Part shown: piece after piece, positions 16,099-23,889 of the stretch | How positions within the stretch are numbered: position 1 is the stretch's first letter | Layout: each line of letters starts with the position of its first letter | DNA from: Clostridium polyendosporum | Lineage (GTDB): Bacteria; Bacillota; Clostridia; Clostridiales; Clostridiaceae | Assembly (NCBI RefSeq): GCF_018332455.1 | Contig: NZ_BOPZ01000010.1 | Location: 1 to 64,000 of the forward strand | Reading direction: 5' to 3' | DNA length: 64,000 nucleotides | Program-made: the position numbers and the translations under genes | The notes under the pieces: model-generated | Database searches by the model: none | What the model was told of the DNA's origin: nothing | What the model saw: only the letters and a program-made list of their open reading frames with translations

Positions 16099-16299
16099 AT
16101 GAATCAAGGAACAATTAAATGGTTTAACGCAGAAAAAGGATTTGGATTTATCGAAGTTGAGGGTGGAAAAGATGTATTTGTACATTTCTCAGCAATTAAG
16201 GGAGAAGGATATAGATCTCTTGAAGAAGGTCAAAAAGTTAGCTTCGATATTGTAGAAGGTAATCGTGGACCACAAGCTGAAAACGTGGTTATACTATAA
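16099..16299 (+). CDS. Cold-shock protein (CspA/CspB family)
   Basis: 66 aa, a single cold-shock domain. RNP1 KGFGFI and RNP2 VFVHF are intact, and the N-terminal [11 protein letters not shown] is canonical. It binds single-stranded RNA/DNA and acts as an RNA chaperone. Ribosome binding site TTGGAGG, 10 nt before the ATG. Its own terminator follows. The paralogue number cannot be judged from one window, so csp letters are not assigned. Confidence 0.95.
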   Translation: MNQGTIKWFNAEKGFGFIEVEGGKDVFVHFSAIKGEGYRSLEEGQKVSFDIVEGNRGPQAENVVIL

Positions 16300-16310
16300 A
16301 TAATAACAAC

Positions 16311-16347
16311 AAAAAAAGCTGTTGACATCATGTCAATAGCTTTTTTG
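16311..16347 (+). terminator. Terminator of csp
   Basis: An A run, stem AGCTGTTGACA / TGTCAATAGCT and a T run. It is nearly identical to the terminator at 19728-19762. Confidence 0.9.
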
Positions 16348-16375
16348 TTTAATAGGATTTATTGATGCAATTAAA

Positions 16376-16432
16376 GAGAAAAAAGAGAAAAAGGAGAAAA
16401 AGGAGAAAAAGGAGAAAAAGGAGAAAAAAAGA
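16376..16432. repeat. Short tandem repeat, 9-bp unit GGAGAAAAA
   Basis: Five to six consecutive copies of AGGAGAAAA-type units, purine-only on plus, lie between the csp terminator and the CarD gene. Slippage-prone and intergenic, with no coding role. Confidence 0.8.
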
Positions 16433-16505
16433 AAAACAAGGCTTCATCTTATAATATAATAAAGTATAAAATGAAATCTTGAAAAAAGACTTTACAAGGA
16501 TAGTA

Positions 16506-16988
16506 TTAATTTAAACTGTCATTTAACAAATCATCAGCTTGGTTTTCAGTGATTCCTTTGATTAAGGCCATTTCCCCAACTAAAATTTTTCGGGCAGTGC
16601 TTAACATTTGTTTTTCACTAGTATTCAGCGGTTTTTTGCTATTTAGAAGCAGCAAATCATGTACTACTTCGAAACCTTCTTTTAATCTGCCAGTTCTTAT
16701 TTTATCCATGTTAATCTGATATCTTTCTTTATGTGTTAGTGATTCATTTGTATATAATTCTTTACCTTGAAAATTGAGTAATACATCCTCAAGAGTAGGA
16801 GAATCAACAACTAAACGTATCCCCGTATTTAATATTTTTTCCGACGGGATCATCACTTGCATCTTATTACTTAGTATATGTATTAAATAGTATGTTTGTT
16901 TTGTTCCTGAAATTTCTTTTTCCTCTATTCCTTTAATTATACCGGCACCTTGCATTGGATAAACAATTTTATCACCGATTTGAAACAA
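16506..16988 (-). CDS. CarD/CdnL-family transcriptional regulator
   Basis: 160 aa. The N-terminal ~65 residues are the Tudor-like CarD/TRCF RNA-polymerase interaction domain (FQIGDKIVYPMQGAGII, then YYLIHILSNKMQVMIPSEK). The rest is a helical DNA-binding domain. CarD proteins bind the RNAP beta subunit and stabilise the open promoter complex, notably at rRNA promoters. The true start is a TTG at 16988, 5 nt after GGAGGTGG; the upstream extension reads as membrane-like noise and is rejected. Monocistronic. Confidence 0.9.
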   Translation of the reverse strand: MFQIGDKIVYPMQGAGIIKGIEEKEISGTKQTYYLIHILSNKMQVMIPSEKILNTGIRLVVDSPTLEDVLLNFQGKELYTNESLTHKERYQINMDKIRTGRLKEGFEVVHDLLLLNSKKPLNTSEKQMLSTARKILVGEMALIKGITENQADDLLNDSLN

Positions 16989-17253
16989 ATAATCCACCTC
17001 CATTAAGATAGGATACATATTTAAAAATAGCACATATCTAAGGATAACACATATTGATAAATTTATCAAATTTTTAATGATATCATAAATTAAATATTTA
17101 TGTCAATAGTTTTTTTTGAGTAATATTTTGGTTTTCGGGTAAAATAAAGGGTGGAATTTGTTTTCCTATATGTTATACGGCTATAGGGGTGCTAGGTGTT
17201 GATTATAAGCCAGCTTCTAGATTTGCTCTCATTTTAGAAAGTAAAATGTAAAT

Positions 17254-17286
17254 AAAGCTGAGTAGGGATCGAGCCTACTCAGCTTT
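17254..17286. terminator. Terminator of the 3D-domain gene (minus strand)
   Basis: Perfect 13-bp stem AAAGCTGAGTAGG / CCTACTCAGCTTT with a 7-nt loop, 10 nt beyond the stop codon of the minus-strand gene. Confidence 0.85.
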
Positions 17287-17296
17287 AGGTAGTTGT

Positions 17297-18484
17297 TTAG
17301 TTTAATATACGGACAGTTACAGATCTTCTTCCCCAATTTATCGCTTCAGACTGGGATGGAAAATATACATCTATGATATTTCCTTTAATAGCACTACCAG
17401 TATCATTTGCAACAGCATAGCCGTATCCTTCCACATAAACTTTAGATCCTAGTGGTATAACTCTAGGGTCTACAGCTATAGTACTATATCCATTTGGATC
17501 TCTTTTGGTTGGAACTCCTAATGCTGTAATACCATCTAATGAATATGCAGTTGCTTCCATTTGCATTACTTTCGAGTAGGAAATGGAGTTTTGTGTACCA
17601 CGAGATATGATACTACTTGTAGAGTTTGTATTATTATTGCTGTTATTATTAGTAGTATTGTTATCGTTAGAAGCTAACATTTTCTCCTTTTCAGCAGCTG
17701 CAGCTAGTTCTTTTTCCCTAGCTAGCTGTTTTTCTTTTTCAGCAGTTGCGGCTAATTCTTTTTCTCTAGCTAGTTGTTTTTCTTTTTCAGCAGTTGCAGC
17801 TAATTCTTTTTCTCTAGTTAGTTGTTTTTCTTTTTCAGCAGCTTCTGCTAATTCTTTTGCCTTTTTTGCAGCTATTAATTCTTTTTCTTTTTGAGTTATT
17901 TTATCAAGAAGATCTTTTTGTTCGTTTATATCATTATTCAATTTTACTAAAATGCTTTCATTACTTTCCTTTAAAGATACCAATTTAGCATTCTCATAAT
18001 TTAATTCTTCTTTTTGTTTTAATATAGCTTTTTTTCGTTCTTTTGCTTTAGCAATAATATCTTTATCCATTTCGATTACTTTTGTGATCATATTTAATCT
18101 TGATACAAAATCACTTAAACTATTGGATGATAAAATCATTCCAATATATGTATTATTTACATCATTTTTATACACAGCTCTTAGTCTTGTATTCAACAAT
18201 TCTTCATGCGCTTTTGAGTCATTTTCTGCAGCTTCTAATTTAATCTGTGTATTTTTAATATCTCTAGCAATTGCATTCATATTTTTTTTGTTGGTATCAA
18301 TTTTCTTTAGTACAGCATCAATTTCCTTGTCCAATTGTTGGGCTTTTGCCTGTACATCTTTTTTCGTATCTTGAGTTTGCTTTAATTCAGTTGATTCCTC
18401 AGTGCTTGATGCAGCAAAAGCATTACAATTTATAGTGATACTTAACACTAGCATCAGAATACCAAATAACGCTTTTTTATTCAA
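17297..18484 (-). CDS. Secreted coiled-coil protein with C-terminal 3D domain
   Basis: 395 aa, exported. A signal peptide (residues 1-25, cleavage near AFAAS) is followed by a long PcsB-like coiled coil (~30-270), an Asn/Ser-rich linker (~272-290) and a C-terminal 3D domain. The latter is named for three Asp and is related to the MltA/RlpA barrel: VDPRVIPLGSKVY, NDTGSAIKG, IDVYF. These domains act on or bind peptidoglycan, as in Bacillus YocH, YuiC or resuscitation-promoting proteins. The coiled coil contains three to four nearly identical 16-residue repeats (AEKEKQLAREKELAAT). Ribosome binding site AAGGAGG, 10 nt before the ATG. It is a paralogue of the gene at 19837-20886. Confidence 0.88.
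   Translation of the reverse strand: MNKKALFGILMLVLSITINCNAFAASSTEESTELKQTQDTKKDVQAKAQQLDKEIDAVLKKIDTNKKNMNAIARDIKNTQIKLEAAENDSKAHEELLNTRLRAVYKNDVNNTYIGMILSSNSLSDFVSRLNMITKVIEMDKDIIAKAKERKKAILKQKEELNYENAKLVSLKESNESILVKLNNDINEQKDLLDKITQKEKELIAAKKAKELAEAAEKEKQLTREKELAATAEKEKQLAREKELAATAEKEKQLAREKELAAAAEKEKMLASNDNNTTNNNSNNNTNSTSSIISRGTQNSISYSKVMQMEATAYSLDGITALGVPTKRDPNGYSTIAVDPRVIPLGSKVYVEGYGYAVANDTGSAIKGNIIDVYFPSQSEAINWGRRSVTVRILN
17690..17850 (-). repeat. 48-bp in-frame tandem repeats in the coiled coil
   Basis: Three to four copies of a 48-bp unit encode AEKEKQLAREKELAAT-like 16-residue blocks. The paralogue at 19837-20886 lacks them, so the number of units has changed since duplication. Confidence 0.8.
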
Positions 18485-18814
18485 TTTATATTCCTCCTTG
18501 GATTAAATATCAACTTATTTTTATACTTTGAATTTATTGATAAATATTATTATAACATAAAATACACTGAAATTGCACAAAATGTGGAAATTGGGTTATG
18601 AAGGAAAGGAAACTATAGTAATTTAGAGATAATTACGACAAATGTTTATCGTGATTTTAAACTTGTATAGACTAGTATGGATTTTGGGTATTATAAAATA
18701 AGTCTGAAAGTTATTTTATTTTTAATATTAATTTAATGGTAAGTAAACACTTAATACAAAAAAATTATCTTAATAATAAATACGAATATTTAAAGCTTTA
18801 AGAGGGTGCATTAA
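18485..18814. other. Divergent promoter region, no gene
   Basis: 330 bp of AT-rich DNA between the minus-strand 3D gene and the plus-strand DUF434 gene, with promoters on both sides expected. No operator or RNA element was recognised. Confidence 0.4.
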
Positions 18815-19651
18815 TTGAGTTTTGATGAAAAATATTTTTTAAATAATAAAATAGGAAGTCAAATAGATGAAGTATGGAAATTAGAAGAACAAAAGAATGA
18901 GGATAAATGCAATTGTGAAATATCAACAAGAAGAGTAGCAAGAAGGGGCTTTAATATAGAAGATGATAAGTGGTTTTCAGAAGAATCTGTTTCTAAAATG
19001 CAGATTGCCCAAGAGGAAATAGAATGGCTTCTTAATAGAGGCTATAATGTAAATGCAGTTATGGATCTTGTTGGTGGAAAATATCAGTTTTCAGCACGTC
19101 AAAGGGATGCATTAAAGCGTTCAACAAGTATAAAAGATAAATATGAAAAACGAAACTTAACTCTTCTTCCATATTTAGCTGTAAAAGATGGAATCATATA
19201 TATAGATGGATTCAATTTAATTATAACTCTAGAAGTTGCTCTTTCAGGGGGAACATTGATACTTGGAAATGATGGAACCATAAGAGATCTAGCAGGGCTG
19301 AGAGGTACTTATCGTCTTATCGATAAGACTGATAAATCCCTTGAGTTGATTGGAAAAATGTTTAATGAGCTTAAAGCACCACATGTAAGGTTTTTTCTTG
19401 ATGCTCCAGTTTCAAATTCTGGTAGGCTTAAAACTAGAATACTGCAGCATGGGGAGTGTTGGAATTTTGCAACAGAGGTTGAGCTGGTACCAAATGCAGA
19501 TCCTATTTTGGCTAAAATGGAGAGAGTTGTAACTACTGACTCTATAATACTTGATGAGTGTATAAGTTGGTTCAATATTTCAAGAAAAATAATAAATGAT
19601 TATATAAAGGATGCAAAGATAGTAAATTTAAGTGTCAAGAAAGATAATTAA
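18815..19651 (+). CDS. DUF434 / DUF5616 domain protein, unknown function
   Basis: 278 aa. Residues ~40-100 match DUF434 (RRGFNIEDDKWFSEE...WLLNRGYNVNAVMDLVGG). The rest resembles the attached DUF5616 domain, with IDGFNLIITLEVALSGG, a string of acidic residues (FLDAPVSNSG) and DSIILDE. The placement of Asp residues after predicted strands recalls PIN/NYN-like nucleases, but that is inference. It is cytosolic, with no signal peptide. The TTG start follows AGAGGGTG by 6 nt. It lies between two paralogous secreted 3D-domain genes on the opposite strand. Confidence 0.75.
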   Translation: MSFDEKYFLNNKIGSQIDEVWKLEEQKNEDKCNCEISTRRVARRGFNIEDDKWFSEESVSKMQIAQEEIEWLLNRGYNVNAVMDLVGGKYQFSARQRDALKRSTSIKDKYEKRNLTLLPYLAVKDGIIYIDGFNLIITLEVALSGGTLILGNDGTIRDLAGLRGTYRLIDKTDKSLELIGKMFNELKAPHVRFFLDAPVSNSGRLKTRILQHGECWNFATEVELVPNADPILAKMERVVTTDSIILDECISWFNISRKIINDYIKDAKIVNLSVKKDN

Positions 19652-19727
19652 TATGCTAAAGATGATCCACATGTGGAGACTATTTGCTGTAATTTTACTT
19701 CGTGGAATGATAATAAACAATAAGAAC

Positions 19728-19762
19728 AAAAAGCTGTTGACATCATATCAACAGCTTTTTCT
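19728..19762 (+). terminator. Terminator of the DUF434 gene
   Basis: AAAAAGCTGTTGA / TATCAACAGCTTTTT. The stem is almost the same as the csp terminator 3.4 kb away. Confidence 0.85.
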
Positions 19763-19836
19763 TAGATAAGGTCCCTTAAATACAGTTAAATAAAAATTTT
19801 AGATAGATATAGAGTGCTAGAAGTAAGCTTCTAGCT

Positions 19837-20886
19837 TTACTTGTTTAGTATATAAACATTCACAGATCTTCTTCCCCAAGCTAGTGCTTCAGAGTTTGAT
19901 GTTAAAAACAGATCTATTATATTCCCTTTAATAGCTCCACCAGTATCTTCTGCAATAGCATAACCGTATCCTTCTACATAAACCTTGGATCCTAGTGGTA
20001 TAACTCTAGGGTCTACAGCTATAGTACTATAGCCATCTGGATTTCTTTTTGTTACAGCTCCTGATGCTGTAATACCATGGTCAGAATATGCAGTTGCTTC
20101 CATACGTAGTACCTTTGAATATGAAATGGAGTTTGATGCACCACGAGATATAATACTACTTGTAGAGTTTGTATTATTATTGCTGTTATTATTACTACTA
20201 TTATTACTACTATTATTACTGCTATTATTACTGCTATTATTATTAGAAGCTAACTCTTTTGCTTTTTCAGCAGCTATTAATTCATTTTCTTTTGCAGTTA
20301 CTTTATCAAGAAGGTTTTTTTGTTCTTTTATATCATTACTCAATTTAGCTAGAGTACTTTCATTGCTTGACTTTAAAGATTCTAATTTACTATTCTCATA
20401 ATTTAAGTCTTCTTTTTGCTTTAATATAGCTTGTTGTTGTTCTTTTGCTTTAGCAATAATATTTTTATCCATCTCTATTACTTTTGTAATCATGTTTACT
20501 CTTGATGTAAAATCACTTAAACTGCTGGATGATAAAATTATTTCAAGATATTTATTCTTCACATCACTTTTATACATAGCTCTCAGTCTTGTTTTTGACA
20601 ATTCTTCATGTGCTTTTAGATCGGTTTCTGCGGATTCTAATTTAATTTGTGTATTTTTAATATTTTCAGCAATTATATTCATATCCTTTTTGTTGCTATC
20701 AATTTTCTTTAATACTTCATCAATTTCTTTGTCCAATTCTTGAACCTTTGCCTGTATATCTTTTTTAGCATCTTGAGTTTGCTCTAATTCAGTTGATTGA
20801 GCAGTGTTTGGCGCAGCAAAAGCATTACAATTTATAGTGACAGTTAATGTTAACATCATAATAGCAAATAACGCTTTTTTATTCAA
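19837..20886 (-). CDS. Secreted coiled-coil protein with C-terminal 3D domain (paralogue)
   Basis: 349 aa, a close duplicate of the gene at 17297-18484 (same signal peptide start MNKKALF, coiled coil and 3D domain with AVDPRVIPLGSKVY, EDTGGAIKG, IDLFL). Exported, likely cell-wall associated and acting on peptidoglycan. It lacks the 16-residue repeats but has an expanded low-complexity linker of Asn-Asn-Ser-Ser units (residues ~218-243) encoded by a trinucleotide-like repeat. Ribosome binding site AAGGAGG, 9 nt before the ATG. The duplication with the DUF434 gene between suggests an insertion or a duplication spanning the locus. Confidence 0.88.
   Translation of the reverse strand: MNKKALFAIMMLTLTVTINCNAFAAPNTAQSTELEQTQDAKKDIQAKVQELDKEIDEVLKKIDSNKKDMNIIAENIKNTQIKLESAETDLKAHEELSKTRLRAMYKSDVKNKYLEIILSSSSLSDFTSRVNMITKVIEMDKNIIAKAKEQQQAILKQKEDLNYENSKLESLKSSNESTLAKLSNDIKEQKNLLDKVTAKENELIAAEKAKELASNNNSSNNSSNNSSNNSSNNNSNNNTNSTSSIISRGASNSISYSKVLRMEATAYSDHGITASGAVTKRNPDGYSTIAVDPRVIPLGSKVYVEGYGYAIAEDTGGAIKGNIIDLFLTSNSEALAWGRRSVNVYILNK
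20165..20252 (-). repeat. Trinucleotide-type microsatellite coding (NNSS)n
   Basis: A run of TAT/ATTACT/GCT-type triplets in the 3D-gene linker, with 12-bp periodicity. The repeat number can change by slippage while the frame is kept. Confidence 0.75.
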
Positions 20887-21064
20887 TTTATCGTCCTCCT
20901 TGGATTAGATATTGATTTGTTTTCATATCTAAATTTATAAACAATTACCATTATACCATAATATGTCAAAATGCTATAGGAATTTTTGGAAAAAGATTTA
21001 GAAGAAGGAAAACTTTAGTGGTTTATAGATAAGCATGGAAACGTTTGTAGTAATTTTTTGCTTG

Positions 21065-21107
21065 AAAAAAGGAATTATTATTGTGTGAATAACAATTCCT
21101 TTTTTTG
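21065..21107. terminator. Bidirectional terminator after the sensor operon
   Basis: AAAAAAGGAATT and AATTCCTTTTTT form a long stem around ATTATTG/GAATAAC. It lies ~35 bp beyond the stop codon of the minus-strand binding-protein gene. Confidence 0.8.
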
Positions 21108-21141
21108 TATGAAATTATTAAAGATAAACAAACTTCAATTC

Positions 21142-22146
21142 TTATTTTAACATTAAGTTTTTATAGTTATCTCGAGTAATTATTTTATCCCTTATTAAAT
21201 ATTTATCAGGTATCTTTTTTTCAAATAATAGATTTTCCATAAGCTCTTTAGCAGCAGTTTCACCTACTTCAGTAGGATTTATATATGCAGAGGCTAGAAA
21301 CCCTGAAATTTCTTTTTCAAATTCATACTTTGCTATTGATTCTCCTAAGCCAATTGCTATAGCATCTTTAGCAAGTCCTGATTGCTCTAAGGCTCTTATG
21401 GCTCCAGTGCATCCTTCTTCATTAGCAGACATGACAAACCAATTTTTTATATTTTTATTATTAATTATGGTAGAAGCTGCAGAATTAAAGGCTTTTTCAG
21501 CTTCTCCATTATAATCTGCTCTAAAGATGTTTTCCTTTGGAAAATTAGGCAGTCTTTTTGTAAAAGTTTCTAATTGTCCTTCAGTTCTAGGAATACAGCT
21601 TGATACAGAATCCATTGTCATAAGTAAAAGTCCAGATGAGTGAAGCTCATCTAACTTATTGTTTGTGTTTAGATAATCCACTAGATAATTGGCTATATCT
21701 TGTCCAATTTGGGTGGCATCTATTCCTACAAAAGGAGCTAAGTAATTACCTTTGTCATCTGTAAGAGGATCATCGCATGCGATAACAGGAATATTTGATT
21801 TTTTACATCTATCAACAGTAATTTTACTTAGTTTTTGATCAGGAATGCACACCAGTATTCCACTTACTTTTTGAGTAATTAAGTTATCTAAAGCTGACAA
21901 ATATACATCAGGATTCATTCTAGCATCTATTGTAATAACATCCGTTGCACTCATTTTTAACGCTTGATTTTTGGCTGCTTTTCCTTCTTCTTCAAACCAG
22001 GATTCATCCAGCGTCTTATATATAATAGCAATGACAATGTCTGGTTTTTTACTTACTTTATTATTTTGCTTGTAATTTATATTAGCATTAAATACACCTA
22101 TAATAATAACAATTGTAATTATTATAAAAAATATTTTTTTGTTCAT
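21142..22146 (-). CDS. Membrane-anchored sugar-binding sensor protein (AraF/XylFII-like)
   Basis: 334 aa, periplasmic-binding-protein fold of the MglB/AraF class. It has an uncleaved N-terminal anchor (residues ~4-20) and no lipobox Cys, unlike the transporter-type paralogue at 28775. The two share many blocks, for instance IPDQKLS.ITVD, NIPVIA.DD, TMD.VSSC.PRT and ..ANEEG..GA.RALEQ.GL, so they should bind the same or a similar sugar. It is transcribed last in a unit with YesN and LytS. This matches the XylFII-LytS-YesN three-component D-xylose sensor described in Clostridium beijerinckii, where the binding protein presents sugar to LytS. Start at 22146, 10 nt after GAGGTAGG. Confidence 0.85.
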   Translation of the reverse strand: MNKKIFFIIITIVIIIGVFNANINYKQNNKVSKKPDIVIAIIYKTLDESWFEEEGKAAKNQALKMSATDVITIDARMNPDVYLSALDNLITQKVSGILVCIPDQKLSKITVDRCKKSNIPVIACDDPLTDDKGNYLAPFVGIDATQIGQDIANYLVDYLNTNNKLDELHSSGLLLMTMDSVSSCIPRTEGQLETFTKRLPNFPKENIFRADYNGEAEKAFNSAASTIINNKNIKNWFVMSANEEGCTGAIRALEQSGLAKDAIAIGLGESIAKYEFEKEISGFLASAYINPTEVGETAAKELMENLLFEKKIPDKYLIRDKIITRDNYKNLMLK

Positions 22147-22238
22147 ATTAAATTTTCCTACCTCTTTAATATTGATTGTTAGCTTAACATAAAGAATAGT
22201 GTTAGCCAATAATTATTGTAAGTTATATATAAACTTTA

Positions 22239-23864
22239 TTAAAATTTAGAATCTCTAAATTGATTTGGAGTAATGCCTGTAACTTTTTTAAATAAGATAC
22301 TAAACTGTTGAGGGCTAGTAAATCCTAACTTTTCCGATATTTCATAGAGTTTATAGTTAGTTGATAAAATCAATTCCTTAGATTTCTCGATTCTAGCTTT
22401 TAAAATATATTGTGTGACATTTTCACCTGTTTCTTCTTTAAATATTCTACACAGGTAAACTTTATGAACATTAATATAATCCGCTATATCTGTTAAGCTT
22501 AGAGAGTAGTTGCTTAAATTTTTATTTATATAATCTATTGAGTCTGACACCCTTTTGCTATATTTATTTTTTGAAGAAGTATTATATTTAATCTTAATTA
22601 TTTTAGTGAATACTTCAATAAACCAGCTGCTTATTTCTTCAACAGTTTCCTTTGATGATAGAGTTTCTATAGGTATATAAGAACATGAAAAAATTTCAGT
22701 ATAGTTTATGGTATATATATTACAAGTTTTTATTATTAAATCTAAAAGAGATGAATTTATATAATTGAGATAATTAAACTGCATAAATCCTTTTACGTCA
22801 TTATTATATAAATATGTTATTTCAGATTCTAATTTAGCTATATCACTTTCTTCGATAGCCTTGCTAATAGAGTTAATTCTTTTATCTAATATATTAGTAT
22901 CTAAATTAAAGTTTCTAACAAAGGTATTGTTTAAAATGATTTTTCCAGTTCCTAAGAATACCTTCATTTTAGAAAGTTTAAATACCTCATCCCTATATTT
23001 TTTCATTCCAGAAAGTTTTTTGAATGTTGAGCTTATACTTATTGTTAAGCTGATATCATATATCAGAGAAACTCTTCTTTTTATTTCTTGTGCTAAATAA
23101 TAGCATTCATTTATTATGTCAGCTTGGCTATTAGTAGGAGTTAGCTGTATAATAGCTGTAAACTCACCATTATCGCTATAAAAGCTTTCGCCAATGTTAA
23201 AGTCTTCTATAACTCCATTAATAGTTTCAACAATTTCATTGAGTTTTTTTTGATAAAAATCTTCGTTTTCTATATGTTTAAAAAAATTATCTATTTGTAT
23301 GAAAAACAGCGCGTAAAGCTTTCCTTTTAAATTAAGGTTAAAATTCTCAATAAGCTTATAACACTCTTCTTCAGTTAAATAGTTAAATATAAGCTTTCTT
23401 AGTGCTATATCTTTATGTTCTTCTAGTAAGCTTAATAGGTTAGACTCCTTTTTAGTAGTGCTATTTTCCCTATATATATTATTTAAACTCTCTAGTTCAC
23501 TTTTTGTTTTGGAAAGTATGCCATATAAGTCATTGGAAGATATTAAGTCTTTTATTAAATAATCTGTTACACCCATTTTCATAGCTCTTTGAGCATAAGT
23601 AAAATCCTCATAACAACTTAGTATTAAAAACTTTTGACTCTTATTTATTTTTTGTATTTCTTCTATTAGGTCTAGACCGTTCATAACAGGCATTTGTATA
23701 TCTGTAATTATAAGATCAGGTTTTATATCAATATATTTATCCAAGGCCTCTTTACCATTTGATGCATAACATGCTATCTCAAAATCAGTATTTTCCCAAT
23801 TTATGATATATGAAAGAATTTCCCTTGCCGGTTTTTCATCATCAACAACCATAACTTTATACAT
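22239..23864 (-). CDS. yesN: YesN-type response regulator (receiver + AraC)
   Basis: 541 aa. The N-terminal receiver has acidic DDE (residues 8-10), phospho-acceptor Asp in LIITDIQMPVMNG (~residue 55) and a Lys in YLIKDL. A middle GGDEF-remnant-like region follows, then a C-terminal AraC/XylS double helix-turn-helix (VHKVYLCRIFKEETGENVTQYI, then ISEKLGFTSPQQFSILFKK). It should activate the divergent ABC transporter promoter when phosphorylated by the adjacent LytS. Ribosome binding site AAAGGAGCG. It lies 25 bp after LytS and 92 bp before the binding-protein gene in one unit. Confidence 0.9.
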   Translation of the reverse strand: MYKVMVVDDEKPAREILSYIINWENTDFEIACYASNGKEALDKYIDIKPDLIITDIQMPVMNGLDLIEEIQKINKSQKFLILSCYEDFTYAQRAMKMGVTDYLIKDLISSNDLYGILSKTKSELESLNNIYRENSTTKKESNLLSLLEEHKDIALRKLIFNYLTEEECYKLIENFNLNLKGKLYALFFIQIDNFFKHIENEDFYQKKLNEIVETINGVIEDFNIGESFYSDNGEFTAIIQLTPTNSQADIINECYYLAQEIKRRVSLIYDISLTISISSTFKKLSGMKKYRDEVFKLSKMKVFLGTGKIILNNTFVRNFNLDTNILDKRINSISKAIEESDIAKLESEITYLYNNDVKGFMQFNYLNYINSSLLDLIIKTCNIYTINYTEIFSCSYIPIETLSSKETVEEISSWFIEVFTKIIKIKYNTSSKNKYSKRVSDSIDYINKNLSNYSLSLTDIADYINVHKVYLCRIFKEETGENVTQYILKARIEKSKELILSTNYKLYEISEKLGFTSPQQFSILFKKVTGITPNQFRDSKF

Positions 23865-23889
23865 CTAAACACGCTCCTTTATTATGTTT

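Noticed and set aside
16376-16432. CRISPR-like or regulatory meaning of the GGAGAAAAA repeat
   Set aside because: Unit is only 9 bp with no spacers; a slippage microsatellite explains it.
16989-17069. N-terminal extension of the CarD protein
   Set aside because: The extension has no ribosome binding site and is unlike the family; GGAGGTGG precedes the internal TTG.
17583-17894. Open frame opposite the coiled-coil gene
   Set aside because: Composed of Ser/Phe/Leu repeats that mirror the 48-bp coding repeat on the other strand.
20126-20401. Leucine-run open frame opposite the NNSS linker
   Set aside because: An artefact of the microsatellite; the minus-strand gene has signal peptide, domain and ribosome binding site.
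21119-21145. Possible further copy of the dispersed repeat
   Set aside because: Only about 20 bases match (AAGATAAACAAACTTCAAT) and they include the 3' end of a gene; too short to separate from chance.
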